From: Oscillatoriales cyanobacterium M59_W2019_021
Lineage (GTDB): Bacteria > Cyanobacteriota > Cyanobacteriia > Cyanobacteriales > Geitlerinemataceae
Direction: 5' to 3'
Assembly (NCBI GenBank): GCA_015295945.1
Contig: DVED01000130.1
Span: forward strand, 1 to 64,000
DNA: 64,000 nucleotides
The translations under genes were made by a program, and so were the position numbers. Under the pieces are notes generated by a model. It worked only from the letters and a program-made list of their open reading frames with translations. It did not search any database and had not been told where the DNA came from. Numbering within the stretch: position 1 is the stretch's first letter; each line of letters starts with the position of its first letter. Below, one piece after another: positions 9,516 to 18,280 of this stretch.

Positions 9516-11243
9516 ATGGTAGTAGCGACAGCACCCGCACAGAAGCGTCTCACCACCCAAACCGTCGAGATTGCGGAAGACACCACCACGATTCGGTGTT
9601 TGGATTGGGATCGCGATCGCTTCGATATTGAATTTGGCTTGCAAAACGGGACGACGTACAACTCGTTTATCGTTCGCGGCGAAAAAACGGCACTGGTAGA
9701 CACCTCCCACGAGAAATTCCGCCACCTCTACTTAGATGCCCTGCAAAATGCCGTCGATGTCAAAACCATCGACTACTTAATAATCAGTCATACCGAACCC
9801 GATCACAGCGGATTGGTCAAAGATGTCCTGAAACTCGCCCCCCAAGTTACCGTCGTCGGGGCAAAAGTTGCCATCCAATTCTTAGAAGATCTGGTTCACC
9901 ATCCCTTCAATAAATTAATCGTTAAAAACGGCGATGTTTTGGATCTCGGCAACGGTCACGAAATCGAATTTGTCAATGCCCCGAACTTACATTGGCCCGA
10001 TACCATTTTCAGTTACGATCGCAAAACCCAGGTGATGTTTACCTGCGATGCTTTCGGAATGCACTACTGTTCCGACGCGACTTATGACGAAGATCTCGCC
10101 AAAATCGAGCCGGATTTTCGCTTCTATTACGAATGTTTGATGGCACCCAATGCCCGTTCCGTGTTGTCGGCAATGAAGCGGATGGATGCCTTGGGAGATT
10201 TGACTACCATCGCTACCGGTCACGGTCCGCTGCTGCACTACAATGTGAAAGAACTGACGGGACGCTACCGAAAGTGGAGTCAGGCACAAGCGAAAGCCGA
10301 AACCTTAGTTGCGGTTTTCTACGTTGCCGACTACGGGTATAGCGATCGCCTCTCCCAAGCCATCGCTCGCGGTATTACTAAGACAGGCGTTGCCGTGGAA
10401 ATGATGGATCTCAAATCTGCCGACCCTCAAGAAGTGAACGAATTAGTGAGTTCTGCTGCCGGGTTGGTAGTGGGGACACCTCCGGCATCGGGTGCCGTGG
10501 CGACGGCAATTTTAGACGCTTTGGGAACGATTCTGGCGGCGGCGAAAGACAAACAGGCGATCGGTATTTTTGAAGCCTACGGCGACGACGACGAACCGAT
10601 CGATACCTTGGTTGGCAAATTCCGCGATGTGGGATTGAAAACTGGATTTGCCCCCATTCGCATCGAATCTACCCCCGACGAACAGACCTACCAACTTTGC
10701 GAAGAAGCAGGGACGGACTTGGGACAATTGCTGTCTCAAAAAGATGCAATTAAGAAGATGAAATCCCTGGATAACGACCTCGATAAAGCCTTGGGACGGA
10801 TTAGTGGCGGACTGTATATTATCACTGCTAAAAAAGGCGATCTCAGCAGTGGGATGCTGGCATCTTGGGTGTCCCAAGCCAGTTTCCAACCCTTGGGATT
10901 GACCATTGCCGTTGCTAAAGATCGAGCGATCGAATCGTTAATGCAAGTGGGCGATCGGTTTGTGCTAAATGTATTAGAAGAAGGCAACTATCAAGGCTTG
11001 ATGAAACACTTCCTCAAACGATTCCCCCCCGGTGCCGATCGGTTTGAAGGCGTCAACACTCAACCCGCCATCAACGGTTCCCCCATTTTAACCGATGCCC
11101 TTGCCTATATGGAATGCACCGTCGTCAGTCGGATGGAATGCGCCGATCACTGGATCGTGTACAGCAGCGTCGATTCCGGTCGCGTTTCCAAACCCGATGC
11201 CCTCACCGCCGTCCACCATCGCAAAGTGGGGAATCATTATTAA
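9516..11243 (+). CDS. flv3: Flavodiiron protein Flv3 type
   Basis: A 575-residue cyanobacterial (class C) flavodiiron protein that reduces O2 to water with photosynthetic electrons. Three domains are visible: a beta-lactamase-like diiron domain (~1-260) with canonical ligands (HTEPDH near residue 90, and the downstream CDAFG and TGHGPLL motifs), a flavodoxin domain (~265-410, VFYVADYGYSDRLSQA), and a C-terminal flavin reductase domain (~430-575, GDLSSGMLASWVSQASFQP). Intact metal ligands and the N-terminal RLTTQTVEI...LDWDRDRFDIEFGLQNGTTYNSF mark it as Flv3 (or Flv4) type. An adjacent Flv1-type gene without a Sll0218-like gene between favours Flv3. Confidence 0.9.
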   Translation: MVVATAPAQKRLTTQTVEIAEDTTTIRCLDWDRDRFDIEFGLQNGTTYNSFIVRGEKTALVDTSHEKFRHLYLDALQNAVDVKTIDYLIISHTEPDHSGLVKDVLKLAPQVTVVGAKVAIQFLEDLVHHPFNKLIVKNGDVLDLGNGHEIEFVNAPNLHWPDTIFSYDRKTQVMFTCDAFGMHYCSDATYDEDLAKIEPDFRFYYECLMAPNARSVLSAMKRMDALGDLTTIATGHGPLLHYNVKELTGRYRKWSQAQAKAETLVAVFYVADYGYSDRLSQAIARGITKTGVAVEMMDLKSADPQEVNELVSSAAGLVVGTPPASGAVATAILDALGTILAAAKDKQAIGIFEAYGDDDEPIDTLVGKFRDVGLKTGFAPIRIESTPDEQTYQLCEEAGTDLGQLLSQKDAIKKMKSLDNDLDKALGRISGGLYIITAKKGDLSSGMLASWVSQASFQPLGLTIAVAKDRAIESLMQVGDRFVLNVLEEGNYQGLMKHFLKRFPPGADRFEGVNTQPAINGSPILTDALAYMECTVVSRMECADHWIVYSSVDSGRVSKPDALTAVHHRKVGNHY

Positions 11244-11376
11244 TTGTCATTGGTCATTGGTCAATTAGAAGTGACTCTAGATGGGGCGAGTTTGCAAAGG
11301 TTTTGGGTAAACTTGCCCCTTTCGATCTCGAATATCAATACGAACCCCAAACTCCAAACCCCAAAAATTAACAATC

Positions 11377-13107
11377 ATGCCTGAAACTGCAACGCCTGCG
11401 ATACCGACAAAACCGAGAGACGTACAAGTCGTTCAAATTGCCGCCGAAACCTTGCTGATCCGATCGCGCAGTTGGGGGCGGTTGCGGTTTGAAATCGAAT
11501 ATGCTTTACAGCGGGGAACTACGGCAAACTCCTATCTCATTCAAGCTAATAAAATCGCCCTTTTCGATCCGCCTGGGGAATCGTTTACCGAAAAATTTAT
11601 TGCCGAGTTACAGCAGCGAACAGATGTTACTAAAATCGATTACGTTATTCTCGGTCACGTCAACCCCAACCGATCGGAAACGCTGAAAAAGCTATTAGAA
11701 ATTGCCCCGCAAATCACCTTTGTCTGTTCCAATCCCGGTGCGATTTCCCTGCGATCGCTTCTGCCGGAAACCGGATTAAAAATCAAAGTCATGCGCGGGG
11801 ACGAAACCCTCAATCTCGGTCAGGGACATCGTCTCATTTTCACCCCCATTCCCACACCGCGTTGGCCCGACGGACTAGCAACTTACGATAGCAAAACCCA
11901 AATTTTATTCTCCGATAAATTCTTCGGGGCGCATGTTTGCGGCGACCAAATTTTTGATGAGGGTTGGACGGTTTATAACGAAGATCGACGCTATTATTTC
12001 GATAGTTTGATGGCGTCTCAAGCCGCGCAAGTGGGAACCGTTCTCGATCGCCTCGAAGCTTTACCTCCCGTTGCCTTTTACGCTCCCGGTCACGGTCCGC
12101 TGGTGCGTTACGGAATGCACGAACTGACGGGAAACTATCGCAAATGGAGCCAAGAACAAGCCAACCAAACGATTTCTGTGGCGCTGATCTACGCTTCGGC
12201 TTATGGTAACACGGCGGTGGTGGGACAGGCGATTGCCTCCGGGTTGACCAAGGCAGGAATCCGAGTGGAATCGATTAATTGCGAAGTGGCGACGCCGGAA
12301 GAAATTCAAGCTGCCGTAGAAAAATGTGCCGGATTTATTATCGGCTCTCCCACCCTCGGCGGTCACGCACCCACCCAAATCCAAACTGCGTTGGGAATCG
12401 TCCTTTCTACTGCTGATAAAAGCAAACCTTGCGGCGTTTTTGGTTCCTTTGGTTGGAGCGGAGAGGCGATCGATTTATTAGAAAATAAGTTGAAAAACGC
12501 CGGATATCAACTGAGTTTTGAGCCAATTCGGGTGAAATTCAAGCCCACCGATGTCACCTTGAAAATGTGCGAAGAAGTCGGCGTCGATTTCGCCCAAGCG
12601 TTGAAACGATCGAAGAAATTCCGTCCGGCTACCCAACCTGCCAATAATACCGAACAAGCGGTCGGACGCATCATCGGTTCTCTGTGCGTACTCACGGCAA
12701 AACAAGGCGAGATTAGTAGCGGAATGCTCGCGTCTTGGGTGTCGCAAGCGACCTTCAACCCGCCGGGATTAACCGTTGCCGTTGCCAAAGATCGCGCGGT
12801 AGAATCACTAACCCACATCGGCGATTCCTTTGCCCTGAATATTTTGCAGGAAGGCAAACAACTGCGGAAGCATTTTATGAAAAAGTTTGCGCCTGGAGAA
12901 GATCGGTTTGCGGGTGTGGAAATTGAGGAAGCCGATAATGGCTGTCCGGTTCTCAAAGAAGCTTTAGCCTATTTAGAATGTACCGTTCGCGATCGGATGG
13001 AATGCGGCGATCATTGGGTGGTTTACGCGACGATCGATCGGGGTCAAGTGAACGATCCGACGGGTCAAACTGCCGTTCACCACCGTAAATCGGGAAATTA
13101 TTATTAA
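11377..13107 (+). CDS. flv1: Flavodiiron protein Flv1 type
   Basis: A 576-residue partner of Flv3 with the same three-domain layout: diiron-like ~1-255, flavodoxin ~260-410 (LIYASAYGNTAVVGQAIA), flavin reductase ~430-576 (GEISSGMLASWVSQATFNPPG). In the diiron-like domain the usual HxExDH is GHVNPNR, so the canonical iron ligands are lost; this is a known property of the Flv1/Flv2 subgroup. It lies 133 bases after flv3 on the same strand. Flv1 and Flv3 form the heteromer that protects photosystem I under fluctuating light. It is convergent with mntA. Confidence 0.9.
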   Translation: MPETATPAIPTKPRDVQVVQIAAETLLIRSRSWGRLRFEIEYALQRGTTANSYLIQANKIALFDPPGESFTEKFIAELQQRTDVTKIDYVILGHVNPNRSETLKKLLEIAPQITFVCSNPGAISLRSLLPETGLKIKVMRGDETLNLGQGHRLIFTPIPTPRWPDGLATYDSKTQILFSDKFFGAHVCGDQIFDEGWTVYNEDRRYYFDSLMASQAAQVGTVLDRLEALPPVAFYAPGHGPLVRYGMHELTGNYRKWSQEQANQTISVALIYASAYGNTAVVGQAIASGLTKAGIRVESINCEVATPEEIQAAVEKCAGFIIGSPTLGGHAPTQIQTALGIVLSTADKSKPCGVFGSFGWSGEAIDLLENKLKNAGYQLSFEPIRVKFKPTDVTLKMCEEVGVDFAQALKRSKKFRPATQPANNTEQAVGRIIGSLCVLTAKQGEISSGMLASWVSQATFNPPGLTVAVAKDRAVESLTHIGDSFALNILQEGKQLRKHFMKKFAPGEDRFAGVEIEEADNGCPVLKEALAYLECTVRDRMECGDHWVVYATIDRGQVNDPTGQTAVHHRKSGNYY

Positions 13108-13137
13108 CGTCCGTGCAGCCTTCGCCCAGCCGCCACT

Positions 13138-13914
13138 TTAAGCAGCTGCCGAGAAGAAATTCACTTGTCCGCCGTAGGCACGGTACATATTTTCAGTTTT
13201 GAGAACGGACGGGCGATCGCCGCTGGCAATCACTTCGCGGTTTAGTAAAATTAAGTCGTCGAAGTGAGTAATCGAATCGCCTAAATCGTGATTCACGACT
13301 AGTACGATTTTCCCTTCCTCAGCGAGTTCTCTAAAAATCTCGAACAGCACTTGTTCGGTTTTTTGGTCAACGCCAACAAACGGTTCGTCGAAACAGAAAA
13401 TCTCCGCTTGTTGGGCTAGCGATCGAGCTAAAAAGACCCGTTGTTGCTGCCCCCCAGAAAGCGCCCCAATGCGGCGATCGCGATAGTCTCCCATGCCCAC
13501 GCGATCGAGGGCTTCGGCGGCGATCCGACGGCTAACCCCCGAAAAGCGGCGGAACCACCCAGTTTTTCGCACCCTCCCCATCATCACCACATCCCATACC
13601 GTTGCCGGGAACGTCCAGTCAATTTGCGATCGTTGGGGAACGTATGCCACCCGATCCAAGCAATCCATCAACGGTTTGCCTTCGTACGTCACCACGCCGC
13701 TTTCGGCGGGAATCAAGCCCAACATTCCTTTAATCAAGGTGCTTTTCCCCGCACCGTTGGGTCCGATAATCCCCGTCATCCGTCCGGGAGCGATGGTTAA
13801 GTTGGTATCGCGCAAAGCTTCTACCGATCGGTAGCGGACGCCTAGATGGCTGATGCGAATCGAGGGGGTTGTGGGAAAGGGGAGGGTTTTGGCAGTCTTG
13901 GGAAAAGCGTTCAT
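13138..13914 (-). CDS. mntA: Mn-type metal ABC transporter ATPase
   Basis: A 258-residue ABC ATPase of the MntA/ZnuC family. Motifs are Walker A GPNGAGKST, a Q-loop region (VAYVPQRSQIDWTFPATV, typical of the Mn/Zn group), signature LSGGQQQR, Walker B IFCFDEPF and switch His in VVNHDL. The track ORF begins at 14058, but the preferred start is the ATG at 13914 (MNAFPKTAK); the upstream 48 codons are basic and non-family-like. It is divergent from mntC and convergent with flv1. It would power the permease encoded at 4868-5776. Confidence 0.87.
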   Translation of the reverse strand: MNAFPKTAKTLPFPTTPSIRISHLGVRYRSVEALRDTNLTIAPGRMTGIIGPNGAGKSTLIKGMLGLIPAESGVVTYEGKPLMDCLDRVAYVPQRSQIDWTFPATVWDVVMMGRVRKTGWFRRFSGVSRRIAAEALDRVGMGDYRDRRIGALSGGQQQRVFLARSLAQQAEIFCFDEPFVGVDQKTEQVLFEIFRELAEEGKIVLVVNHDLGDSITHFDDLILLNREVIASGDRPSVLKTENMYRAYGGQVNFFSAAA

Positions 13915-14143
13915 AATTGGCTGCAAGGCGAGGTGAGTGCGAGAACAAAATCGATTTTGTCTCGATTTTCGGGCATTTGGGGTTGGCAACTCATGTACCC
14001 TAGGGCGTGTTTTTCGAGTCCGGAGCGCGGTTTGTTTTACCGAATTCCATCGCCCCAAATCTTCCAGATGAGGGAGGATCTCGAGAGAACACGAAGCTCT
14101 TTCCTAGTCCAAATGCTTTGCCCCTACTAGTTTAGCGCAAAAT

Positions 14144-14180
14144 ATGAAACAATTATGATAGCTAAATGAAAGAATTATGA
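14144..14180 (+). promoter_or_regulatory. In-phase 15-bp direct repeat upstream of mntC
   Basis: Two copies of ATGAAA/CxAATTATGA (ATGAAACAATTATGA at 14144-14158 and ATGAAAGAATTATGA at 14166-14180) match at 14 of 15 positions. Their starts are 22 bp apart, about two helical turns, and they lie 25 bp before the mntC start. This is the layout of a tandem operator for a dimeric OmpR-type regulator. Binding by the ManR-like regulator in this window is inference. Confidence 0.5.
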
Positions 14181-14205
14181 AAAACCGAACCAAGAGAGGA
14201 CGATC

Positions 14206-15141
14206 GTGAAAACCCTGACAAACTGGGGAATCTTAACGGGTCTGGCAATTGTATTAAGTGGGTGCAATCCCCAAGCAACTCGCGAAGGGGAAACCGCATT
14301 ACCCCGCGTTGTCTCCACCAGTACCATCATCGCCGATTTCGCCGAGGATGTCGGGGGCGATCGCATCGAACATACCGGAATCTTGCAACCGGGGGCAGAT
14401 CCCCACGTCTACGAACCCGTTCCCGAGGACAGCATCGCTTTAGAAAAAGCCGATCTGATTTTCTACAACGGTTACAACCTCGAACCTGGTTTGATTAAAC
14501 TGATGAAAACCGCAGGCAGCAATGCGAAGCAAGTTGCCGTCGGGGAAGTCGTCAAACCTTTAGATTTTGAATATCAGGGTCAAAAACAACCCGATCCTCA
14601 TGTTTGGGGCGATGTCAAAAATGCGATCGCCATGGTCGAAGTTATCCGAGATTCGCTAATTCAATTAGCACCAGAAAATAAAGAAATTTTAACTCAAAAT
14701 GCCGCAACTGAGATCGAGAAATTGCAACGCTTAGATACGTGGATACAAGAGCAAATTAGCACAATTCCAGCCGCTCGCCGCCAACTGATTACCACTCACG
14801 ATGCCTTTCAATACTACGCCAATGCCTACGGTTTAAAAGTTGCCGGAACCCTCATCGGTATCAGTACCGAAGAACAACCTAGCGCCCAAACCGTGCAGAA
14901 GTTAGTTGAGGAAGTTAAAGCTACAAAAGTTCCGGCAATTTTCGCCGAAACCACTATCAATCCCCAACTGATTAAAACCGTTGCCGAAGAAGCTAAAATT
15001 AAACTTGCCGATACTCAACTCTATTCCGACTCTATCGGCGCACCGGGTAGCGAAGGAGATTCTTATCTTAAGATGATGGTTTCTAATACCAAGGCGATCG
15101 TGGAAGCCTTAGGGGGAAAAGTTAGCGATTTCCCCCTATAA
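14206..15141 (+). CDS. mntC: Mn-binding lipoprotein of metal ABC transporter
   Basis: A 311-residue cluster-A-I (ZnuA/MntC) binding protein. The signal peptide ends in a lipobox (VLSGC, Cys ~20). Probable metal ligands are His in GADPHVYEP and PDPHVWGD, Glu in AIFAETTINP and Asp in LYSDSIG, the H/H/E/D set of MntC-type proteins. The His-rich loop characteristic of ZnuA is absent, which favours Mn2+. It starts at MKTLTNWG and is preceded by the direct-repeat operator candidate. It is divergent from mntA and followed immediately by a strong terminator. Confidence 0.88.
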   Translation: MKTLTNWGILTGLAIVLSGCNPQATREGETALPRVVSTSTIIADFAEDVGGDRIEHTGILQPGADPHVYEPVPEDSIALEKADLIFYNGYNLEPGLIKLMKTAGSNAKQVAVGEVVKPLDFEYQGQKQPDPHVWGDVKNAIAMVEVIRDSLIQLAPENKEILTQNAATEIEKLQRLDTWIQEQISTIPAARRQLITTHDAFQYYANAYGLKVAGTLIGISTEEQPSAQTVQKLVEEVKATKVPAIFAETTINPQLIKTVAEEAKIKLADTQLYSDSIGAPGSEGDSYLKMMVSNTKAIVEALGGKVSDFPL

Positions 15142-15174
15142 AAAAGTCTGAATTTTACAAAATTCAGACTTTTT
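15141..15174 (+). terminator. Intrinsic terminator of mntC
   Basis: A perfect 16-bp inverted repeat (AAAAAGTCTGAATTTT / AAAATTCAGACTTTTT) with a two-base loop. It overlaps the last base of the mntC stop codon and ends in a T-run. The flanking A-run means it could act in both directions. Confidence 0.85.
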
Positions 15175-15519
15175 AAAATCTAATTCTGGGCTGGTTACAC
15201 CTGTGCTAAATCAGCCAAACCGATCGCACTAAAACTCACATTTTGTAAGGTGATCGACAGTTCTCCGGCTGTAATTTGGGTATCGTCACAAACTTGAGTA
15301 ATAGTCAACCTCTCGTTCCCTTAATGCTCCCATTCTCAATAAAATAGGGCAAATTGAGGCAGAATTTGAAATTAGGTCATCTTCGCGACACCAATTTTGT
15401 GAAAGCATCTATCCCCTCATCCCCCAACCGCTTCTCCCAACAAAAAACTGCGAAGCTTCCTCTATCTTCCCTCCTCATAGGGGAATTGAGGGGGATGGGA
15501 GAAGGGGTGCAATAGGGTG
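15175..15519. other. 345-bp intergenic with a possible gene relic
   Basis: On the minus strand, 15196-15309 reads as a 37-codon stretch ending LQNVSFSAIGLADLAQV-stop, with no ATG and a stop just upstream. It could be the tail of a lost gene. The remainder (15410-15515) is C/T-rich repeat sequence containing an imperfect inverted repeat around CATCCCCC. No complete gene was seen. Confidence 0.3.
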
Positions 15520-16170
15520 TCAATTACTGGGTAACATTGCCGAGGGACAGAGATCGGCAAGCTGACAGCGATCGCACGCGGGTTTGCGGGCATCGCAGAC
15601 CGCCCGACCGTGGTAAATCAACCGAATCGACCAATTTTCCCAATCTTCCACGGGTAACAACGGCATCAAATCCCGTTCCACCTTCACCGGATCGGTATGT
15701 TCCGTCAGCCCCAAACGCCGACTCAACCGCTTGACGTGGGTATCCACCGTTACCCCGGCGTTAATGCCATAAGCGTGTGCCAGCACCACATTTGCCGTTT
15801 TCCGCGCCACTCCCGGCAACTCCAGCAATTGCTCCATCCGTTTTGGCACTTCGCCGCCATACTTCTCGGTAATCATCCGACACGCACCCTGGATATTTTT
15901 CGCTTTGTTGCGATAAAATCCAGTCGATCGAATTAAATCTTCCAACTCCGCCAAATCCGCACCCGCAAAGGCGGCGGCATCGGGGAACCGTTGGAATAAG
16001 GCGGGGGTCACTTTATTCACCCGATCGTCCGTACATTGTGCCGAGAGAATGGTAGCCACCAACAACTGTACGGGAGTATCGTAGGTTAAGCTGCAAGTTG
16101 CATCGGGATACAACCGTTTGAGGCGGGTTAAAACTTCCAGCGCTCGAATTTTGTGCGATCGTTTGGGCAT
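15520..16170 (-). CDS. nth: Endonuclease III
   Basis: A 216-residue base-excision-repair DNA glycosylase/AP lyase for oxidised pyrimidines. It shows the helix-hairpin-helix LPGVARKTANVVLAHAYG carrying the catalytic Lys, the catalytic Asp in VTVDTHVKRL, and a C-terminal [4Fe-4S] cluster motif C-x6-C-x2-C-x5-C (CDARKPACDRCQLADLC). The track start at 16206 adds 12 unlikely residues; MPKRSHKIRA at 16170 is preferred. It stands alone. Confidence 0.95.
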   Translation of the reverse strand: MPKRSHKIRALEVLTRLKRLYPDATCSLTYDTPVQLLVATILSAQCTDDRVNKVTPALFQRFPDAAAFAGADLAELEDLIRSTGFYRNKAKNIQGACRMITEKYGGEVPKRMEQLLELPGVARKTANVVLAHAYGINAGVTVDTHVKRLSRRLGLTEHTDPVKVERDLMPLLPVEDWENWSIRLIYHGRAVCDARKPACDRCQLADLCPSAMLPSN

Positions 16171-16250
16171 TAGTTGATTGCTAGTGGCTAGTGGCAAATC
16201 ACACATAATGGCTTATGGGTCGGAGTTCGTTGTCCGAGAATTTTTTGAAT

Positions 16251-16661
16251 TTAGGTTTGGGGTTGGAGTTTTCCGGGATTGGTATACCAGTTGGGTTTGG
16301 GAGGTGGGGTAGAGTGGTGGCGTTCGATATGTTGGCGAATGGGGATATTGTCGTAGTCTCGAATACTTCCGGCTCCCATTCCCAGTAAACTTTCGTTACC
16401 GAATAAGTCCCACAAAAAGAGATGCTGTTCGTCAGTGAGAGGAATTTCTTCGAGTTTGGCGATGTAGAATACAGCTAACACATCGATTTCTTGGCGTTTT
16501 TGGCTCCATTGATACATCAACTTGAAGGGAATTCCTGCTTCAATAATTCGATCGAGCGCTTCGTCTGGAGTTAACCCGCGTTTGCTGACTAAATTGAGGC
16601 AAGCTGCTAAAATCCAGCAATCTTTGGGTAGGATTTGCAGTCTGTAGGAATTGCTATTCAT
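16251..16661 (-). CDS. Hypothetical protein, second of an overlapping pair
   Basis: A 136-residue soluble protein starting MNSNSYRLQILP. I prefer this start over the track ORF's 16763 because it overlaps the upstream gene's stop by only 8 bases, a normal coupling. It is helical with a Pro-rich tail (STPPPKPNWYTNPGKLQP). No family was recognised. It is co-transcribed with the 90-residue gene upstream, suggesting that the products act together. Confidence 0.6.
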   Translation of the reverse strand: MNSNSYRLQILPKDCWILAACLNLVSKRGLTPDEALDRIIEAGIPFKLMYQWSQKRQEIDVLAVFYIAKLEEIPLTDEQHLFLWDLFGNESLLGMGAGSIRDYDNIPIRQHIERHHSTPPPKPNWYTNPGKLQPQT

Positions 16662-16926
16662 CAGTTTTATCCTCTTCACAAGTCCAATAGATTCCGCCCG
16701 TACAATCGTTGTGATGTTGAGCGCGGCGTTCGTATTGATCGCAACGTTCCTGAGCAGAAGCAAACTGCTCCAAAAAGGTTTGACCAGGAACGTAAAATGG
16801 TCTTTCTGGATTAGATTCGAGGAATTTTTGATAATCTTCCCAGTTTATCTCGGGCTTTTCTGGATCTCGTAGCAGGGCTGAAACTTTAAAGAAACCTTCT
16901 CTGAAAGTTGCCCCTTCGTAAGTCAA
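16654..16926 (-). CDS. Hypothetical protein, first of an overlapping pair
   Basis: A 90-residue polar protein (MTYEGATFREGFFKVSALL...) with many aromatic and charged residues and a C-terminal part holding three cysteines (ERCDQYERRAQHHNDCTGG, then TCEED). Its stop overlaps the start of the following gene by 8 bases. No known family. The size pairing (90 + 136) recalls toxin-antitoxin or immunity modules, but nothing in the sequence proves it. Confidence 0.6.
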   Translation of the reverse strand: MTYEGATFREGFFKVSALLRDPEKPEINWEDYQKFLESNPERPFYVPGQTFLEQFASAQERCDQYERRAQHHNDCTGGIYWTCEEDKTDE

Positions 16927-16957
16927 TCGTCAACTTTAATCGAGCTATTTCTCAGAG

Positions 16958-18049
16958 CTACCGATTCAATTGCTGTACCCACTCCAAATTCACCGTATCT
17001 CGCACGATCAAAAACATTCCCAAACCTAGCAAAATTAACAATCCCGACTGCATGACGCCATCTTGAATGTGAACGGGAATGGGTTTGCCGCGCAATCCTT
17101 CGACAATCAAAAAGACCAACTGTCCGCCATCGAGAGCGGGGAGGGGCAAAATATTAATAATTGCCAAGTTGATGCTAATAATGGCGGCAAAGGCGAGCAA
17201 ATTCAAGGCATCGCTTTCGGCAACTTTTGCCCCTTGTTCGACAATTTTCACCGGACCGCCCAGTTGGCTAGCCGTATCGCCGAAATTCGTGACCAGTCGA
17301 TAAAAACCATTTACGGTTCCGAGAAAGATATCCTGAAAGCGTTCCGAGGCGAGGCTGAAAATCTCGAAGGTGTTGCGGGGACGGCGATAGATGGGGTCGC
17401 CATTGGGAGCCAGTTGTACGCCGATGCGTCCTTTGCCGTCGGAGTCGCTTTTGGGGGTGACCGTGAGGGTGGAAATACTTCCTTGACGATCAATCTGGAA
17501 TTTTAACGGGCGATCGGGATGTTGTTCGATCGTCTCCTTGAGTTTGAGCATCGATCCTTCTGCGGCAGGCAGGGGTTCCCCATCGATGGCAAGGACGATA
17601 TCTCCGGATTTGAGTCCCCCCTGGGCGGCAGGAGAGTCCAGGGAAACCACTTGGGGAATGGCGACGCCGGGTTGGTAGTCGAAGCCTTCGGGGATGCCTG
17701 CCCCGCCGATTTGCAGTGCCAAGACGAAGTAGGCAAAGATTAAGTTGGCGATGACTCCGGCACTGACAACGATAACGCGATCGAGAACGGGACGGTTGCG
17801 CAACAAGTCGGGATCGTCGTCGGCAAACTTGCTGTCGGGATCGTCGTCGGGAAAGCCGACGAATCCGCCCAAGGGAAAGGCTCGGAGAGCGTACTCGGTT
17901 TCGGGTCCTTGGTATTTGAGCAAAATCGGACCGAAACCGATGGAGAAACGGTTGACGTGAATGCCTTGGAGGCGGGCTGCGAGGAAGTGACCGAGTTCGT
18001 GAACGACGATGAGAAGGGCTAAAACTGCGATTGCTGCCAGTACGGACAT
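16958..18049 (-). CDS. rseP: RseP-type site-2 (intramembrane) zinc metalloprotease
   Basis: A 363-residue M50 peptidase. The first membrane helix carries the zinc-binding HELGH (LLIVVHELGHFLAARLQG, residues ~14-31). A central PDZ domain (~125-210: SLDSPAAQGGLKSGDIVLAIDG) follows, and a C-terminal membrane segment has the NILPLPALDGGQLVFL motif supplying the third zinc ligand (Asp). It cleaves membrane-bound substrates such as anti-sigma factors within the bilayer. It is divergent from the radical SAM gene. Confidence 0.93.
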   Translation of the reverse strand: MSVLAAIAVLALLIVVHELGHFLAARLQGIHVNRFSIGFGPILLKYQGPETEYALRAFPLGGFVGFPDDDPDSKFADDDPDLLRNRPVLDRVIVVSAGVIANLIFAYFVLALQIGGAGIPEGFDYQPGVAIPQVVSLDSPAAQGGLKSGDIVLAIDGEPLPAAEGSMLKLKETIEQHPDRPLKFQIDRQGSISTLTVTPKSDSDGKGRIGVQLAPNGDPIYRRPRNTFEIFSLASERFQDIFLGTVNGFYRLVTNFGDTASQLGGPVKIVEQGAKVAESDALNLLAFAAIISINLAIINILPLPALDGGQLVFLIVEGLRGKPIPVHIQDGVMQSGLLILLGLGMFLIVRDTVNLEWVQQLNR

Positions 18050-18280
18050 GAATCCATCCAGTGCGTTTGATTAAGTTTTCTTTCCATTCTAGCTTGGAAT
18101 GATAAGCCCTAACCGCAAGGTAGAGGAAGTTTCCGATTCGAGTTTTGGGGTGATGGAAGTCATGCACGATCGCCCCAAATTGTCAACTGAGTGAAAACTC
18201 GTGCTACTACAGAAGTAAGGTGGCAAAACCCTCACAGGAGCTTTGCCAACTGCCAACTCAATCTTCAGACAATTGATGTC

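Noticed and set aside
13915-14058. N-terminal 48-residue extension of mntA
   Set aside because: Basic, low-complexity translation of the divergent promoter region; the ATG at 13914 gives the family length.
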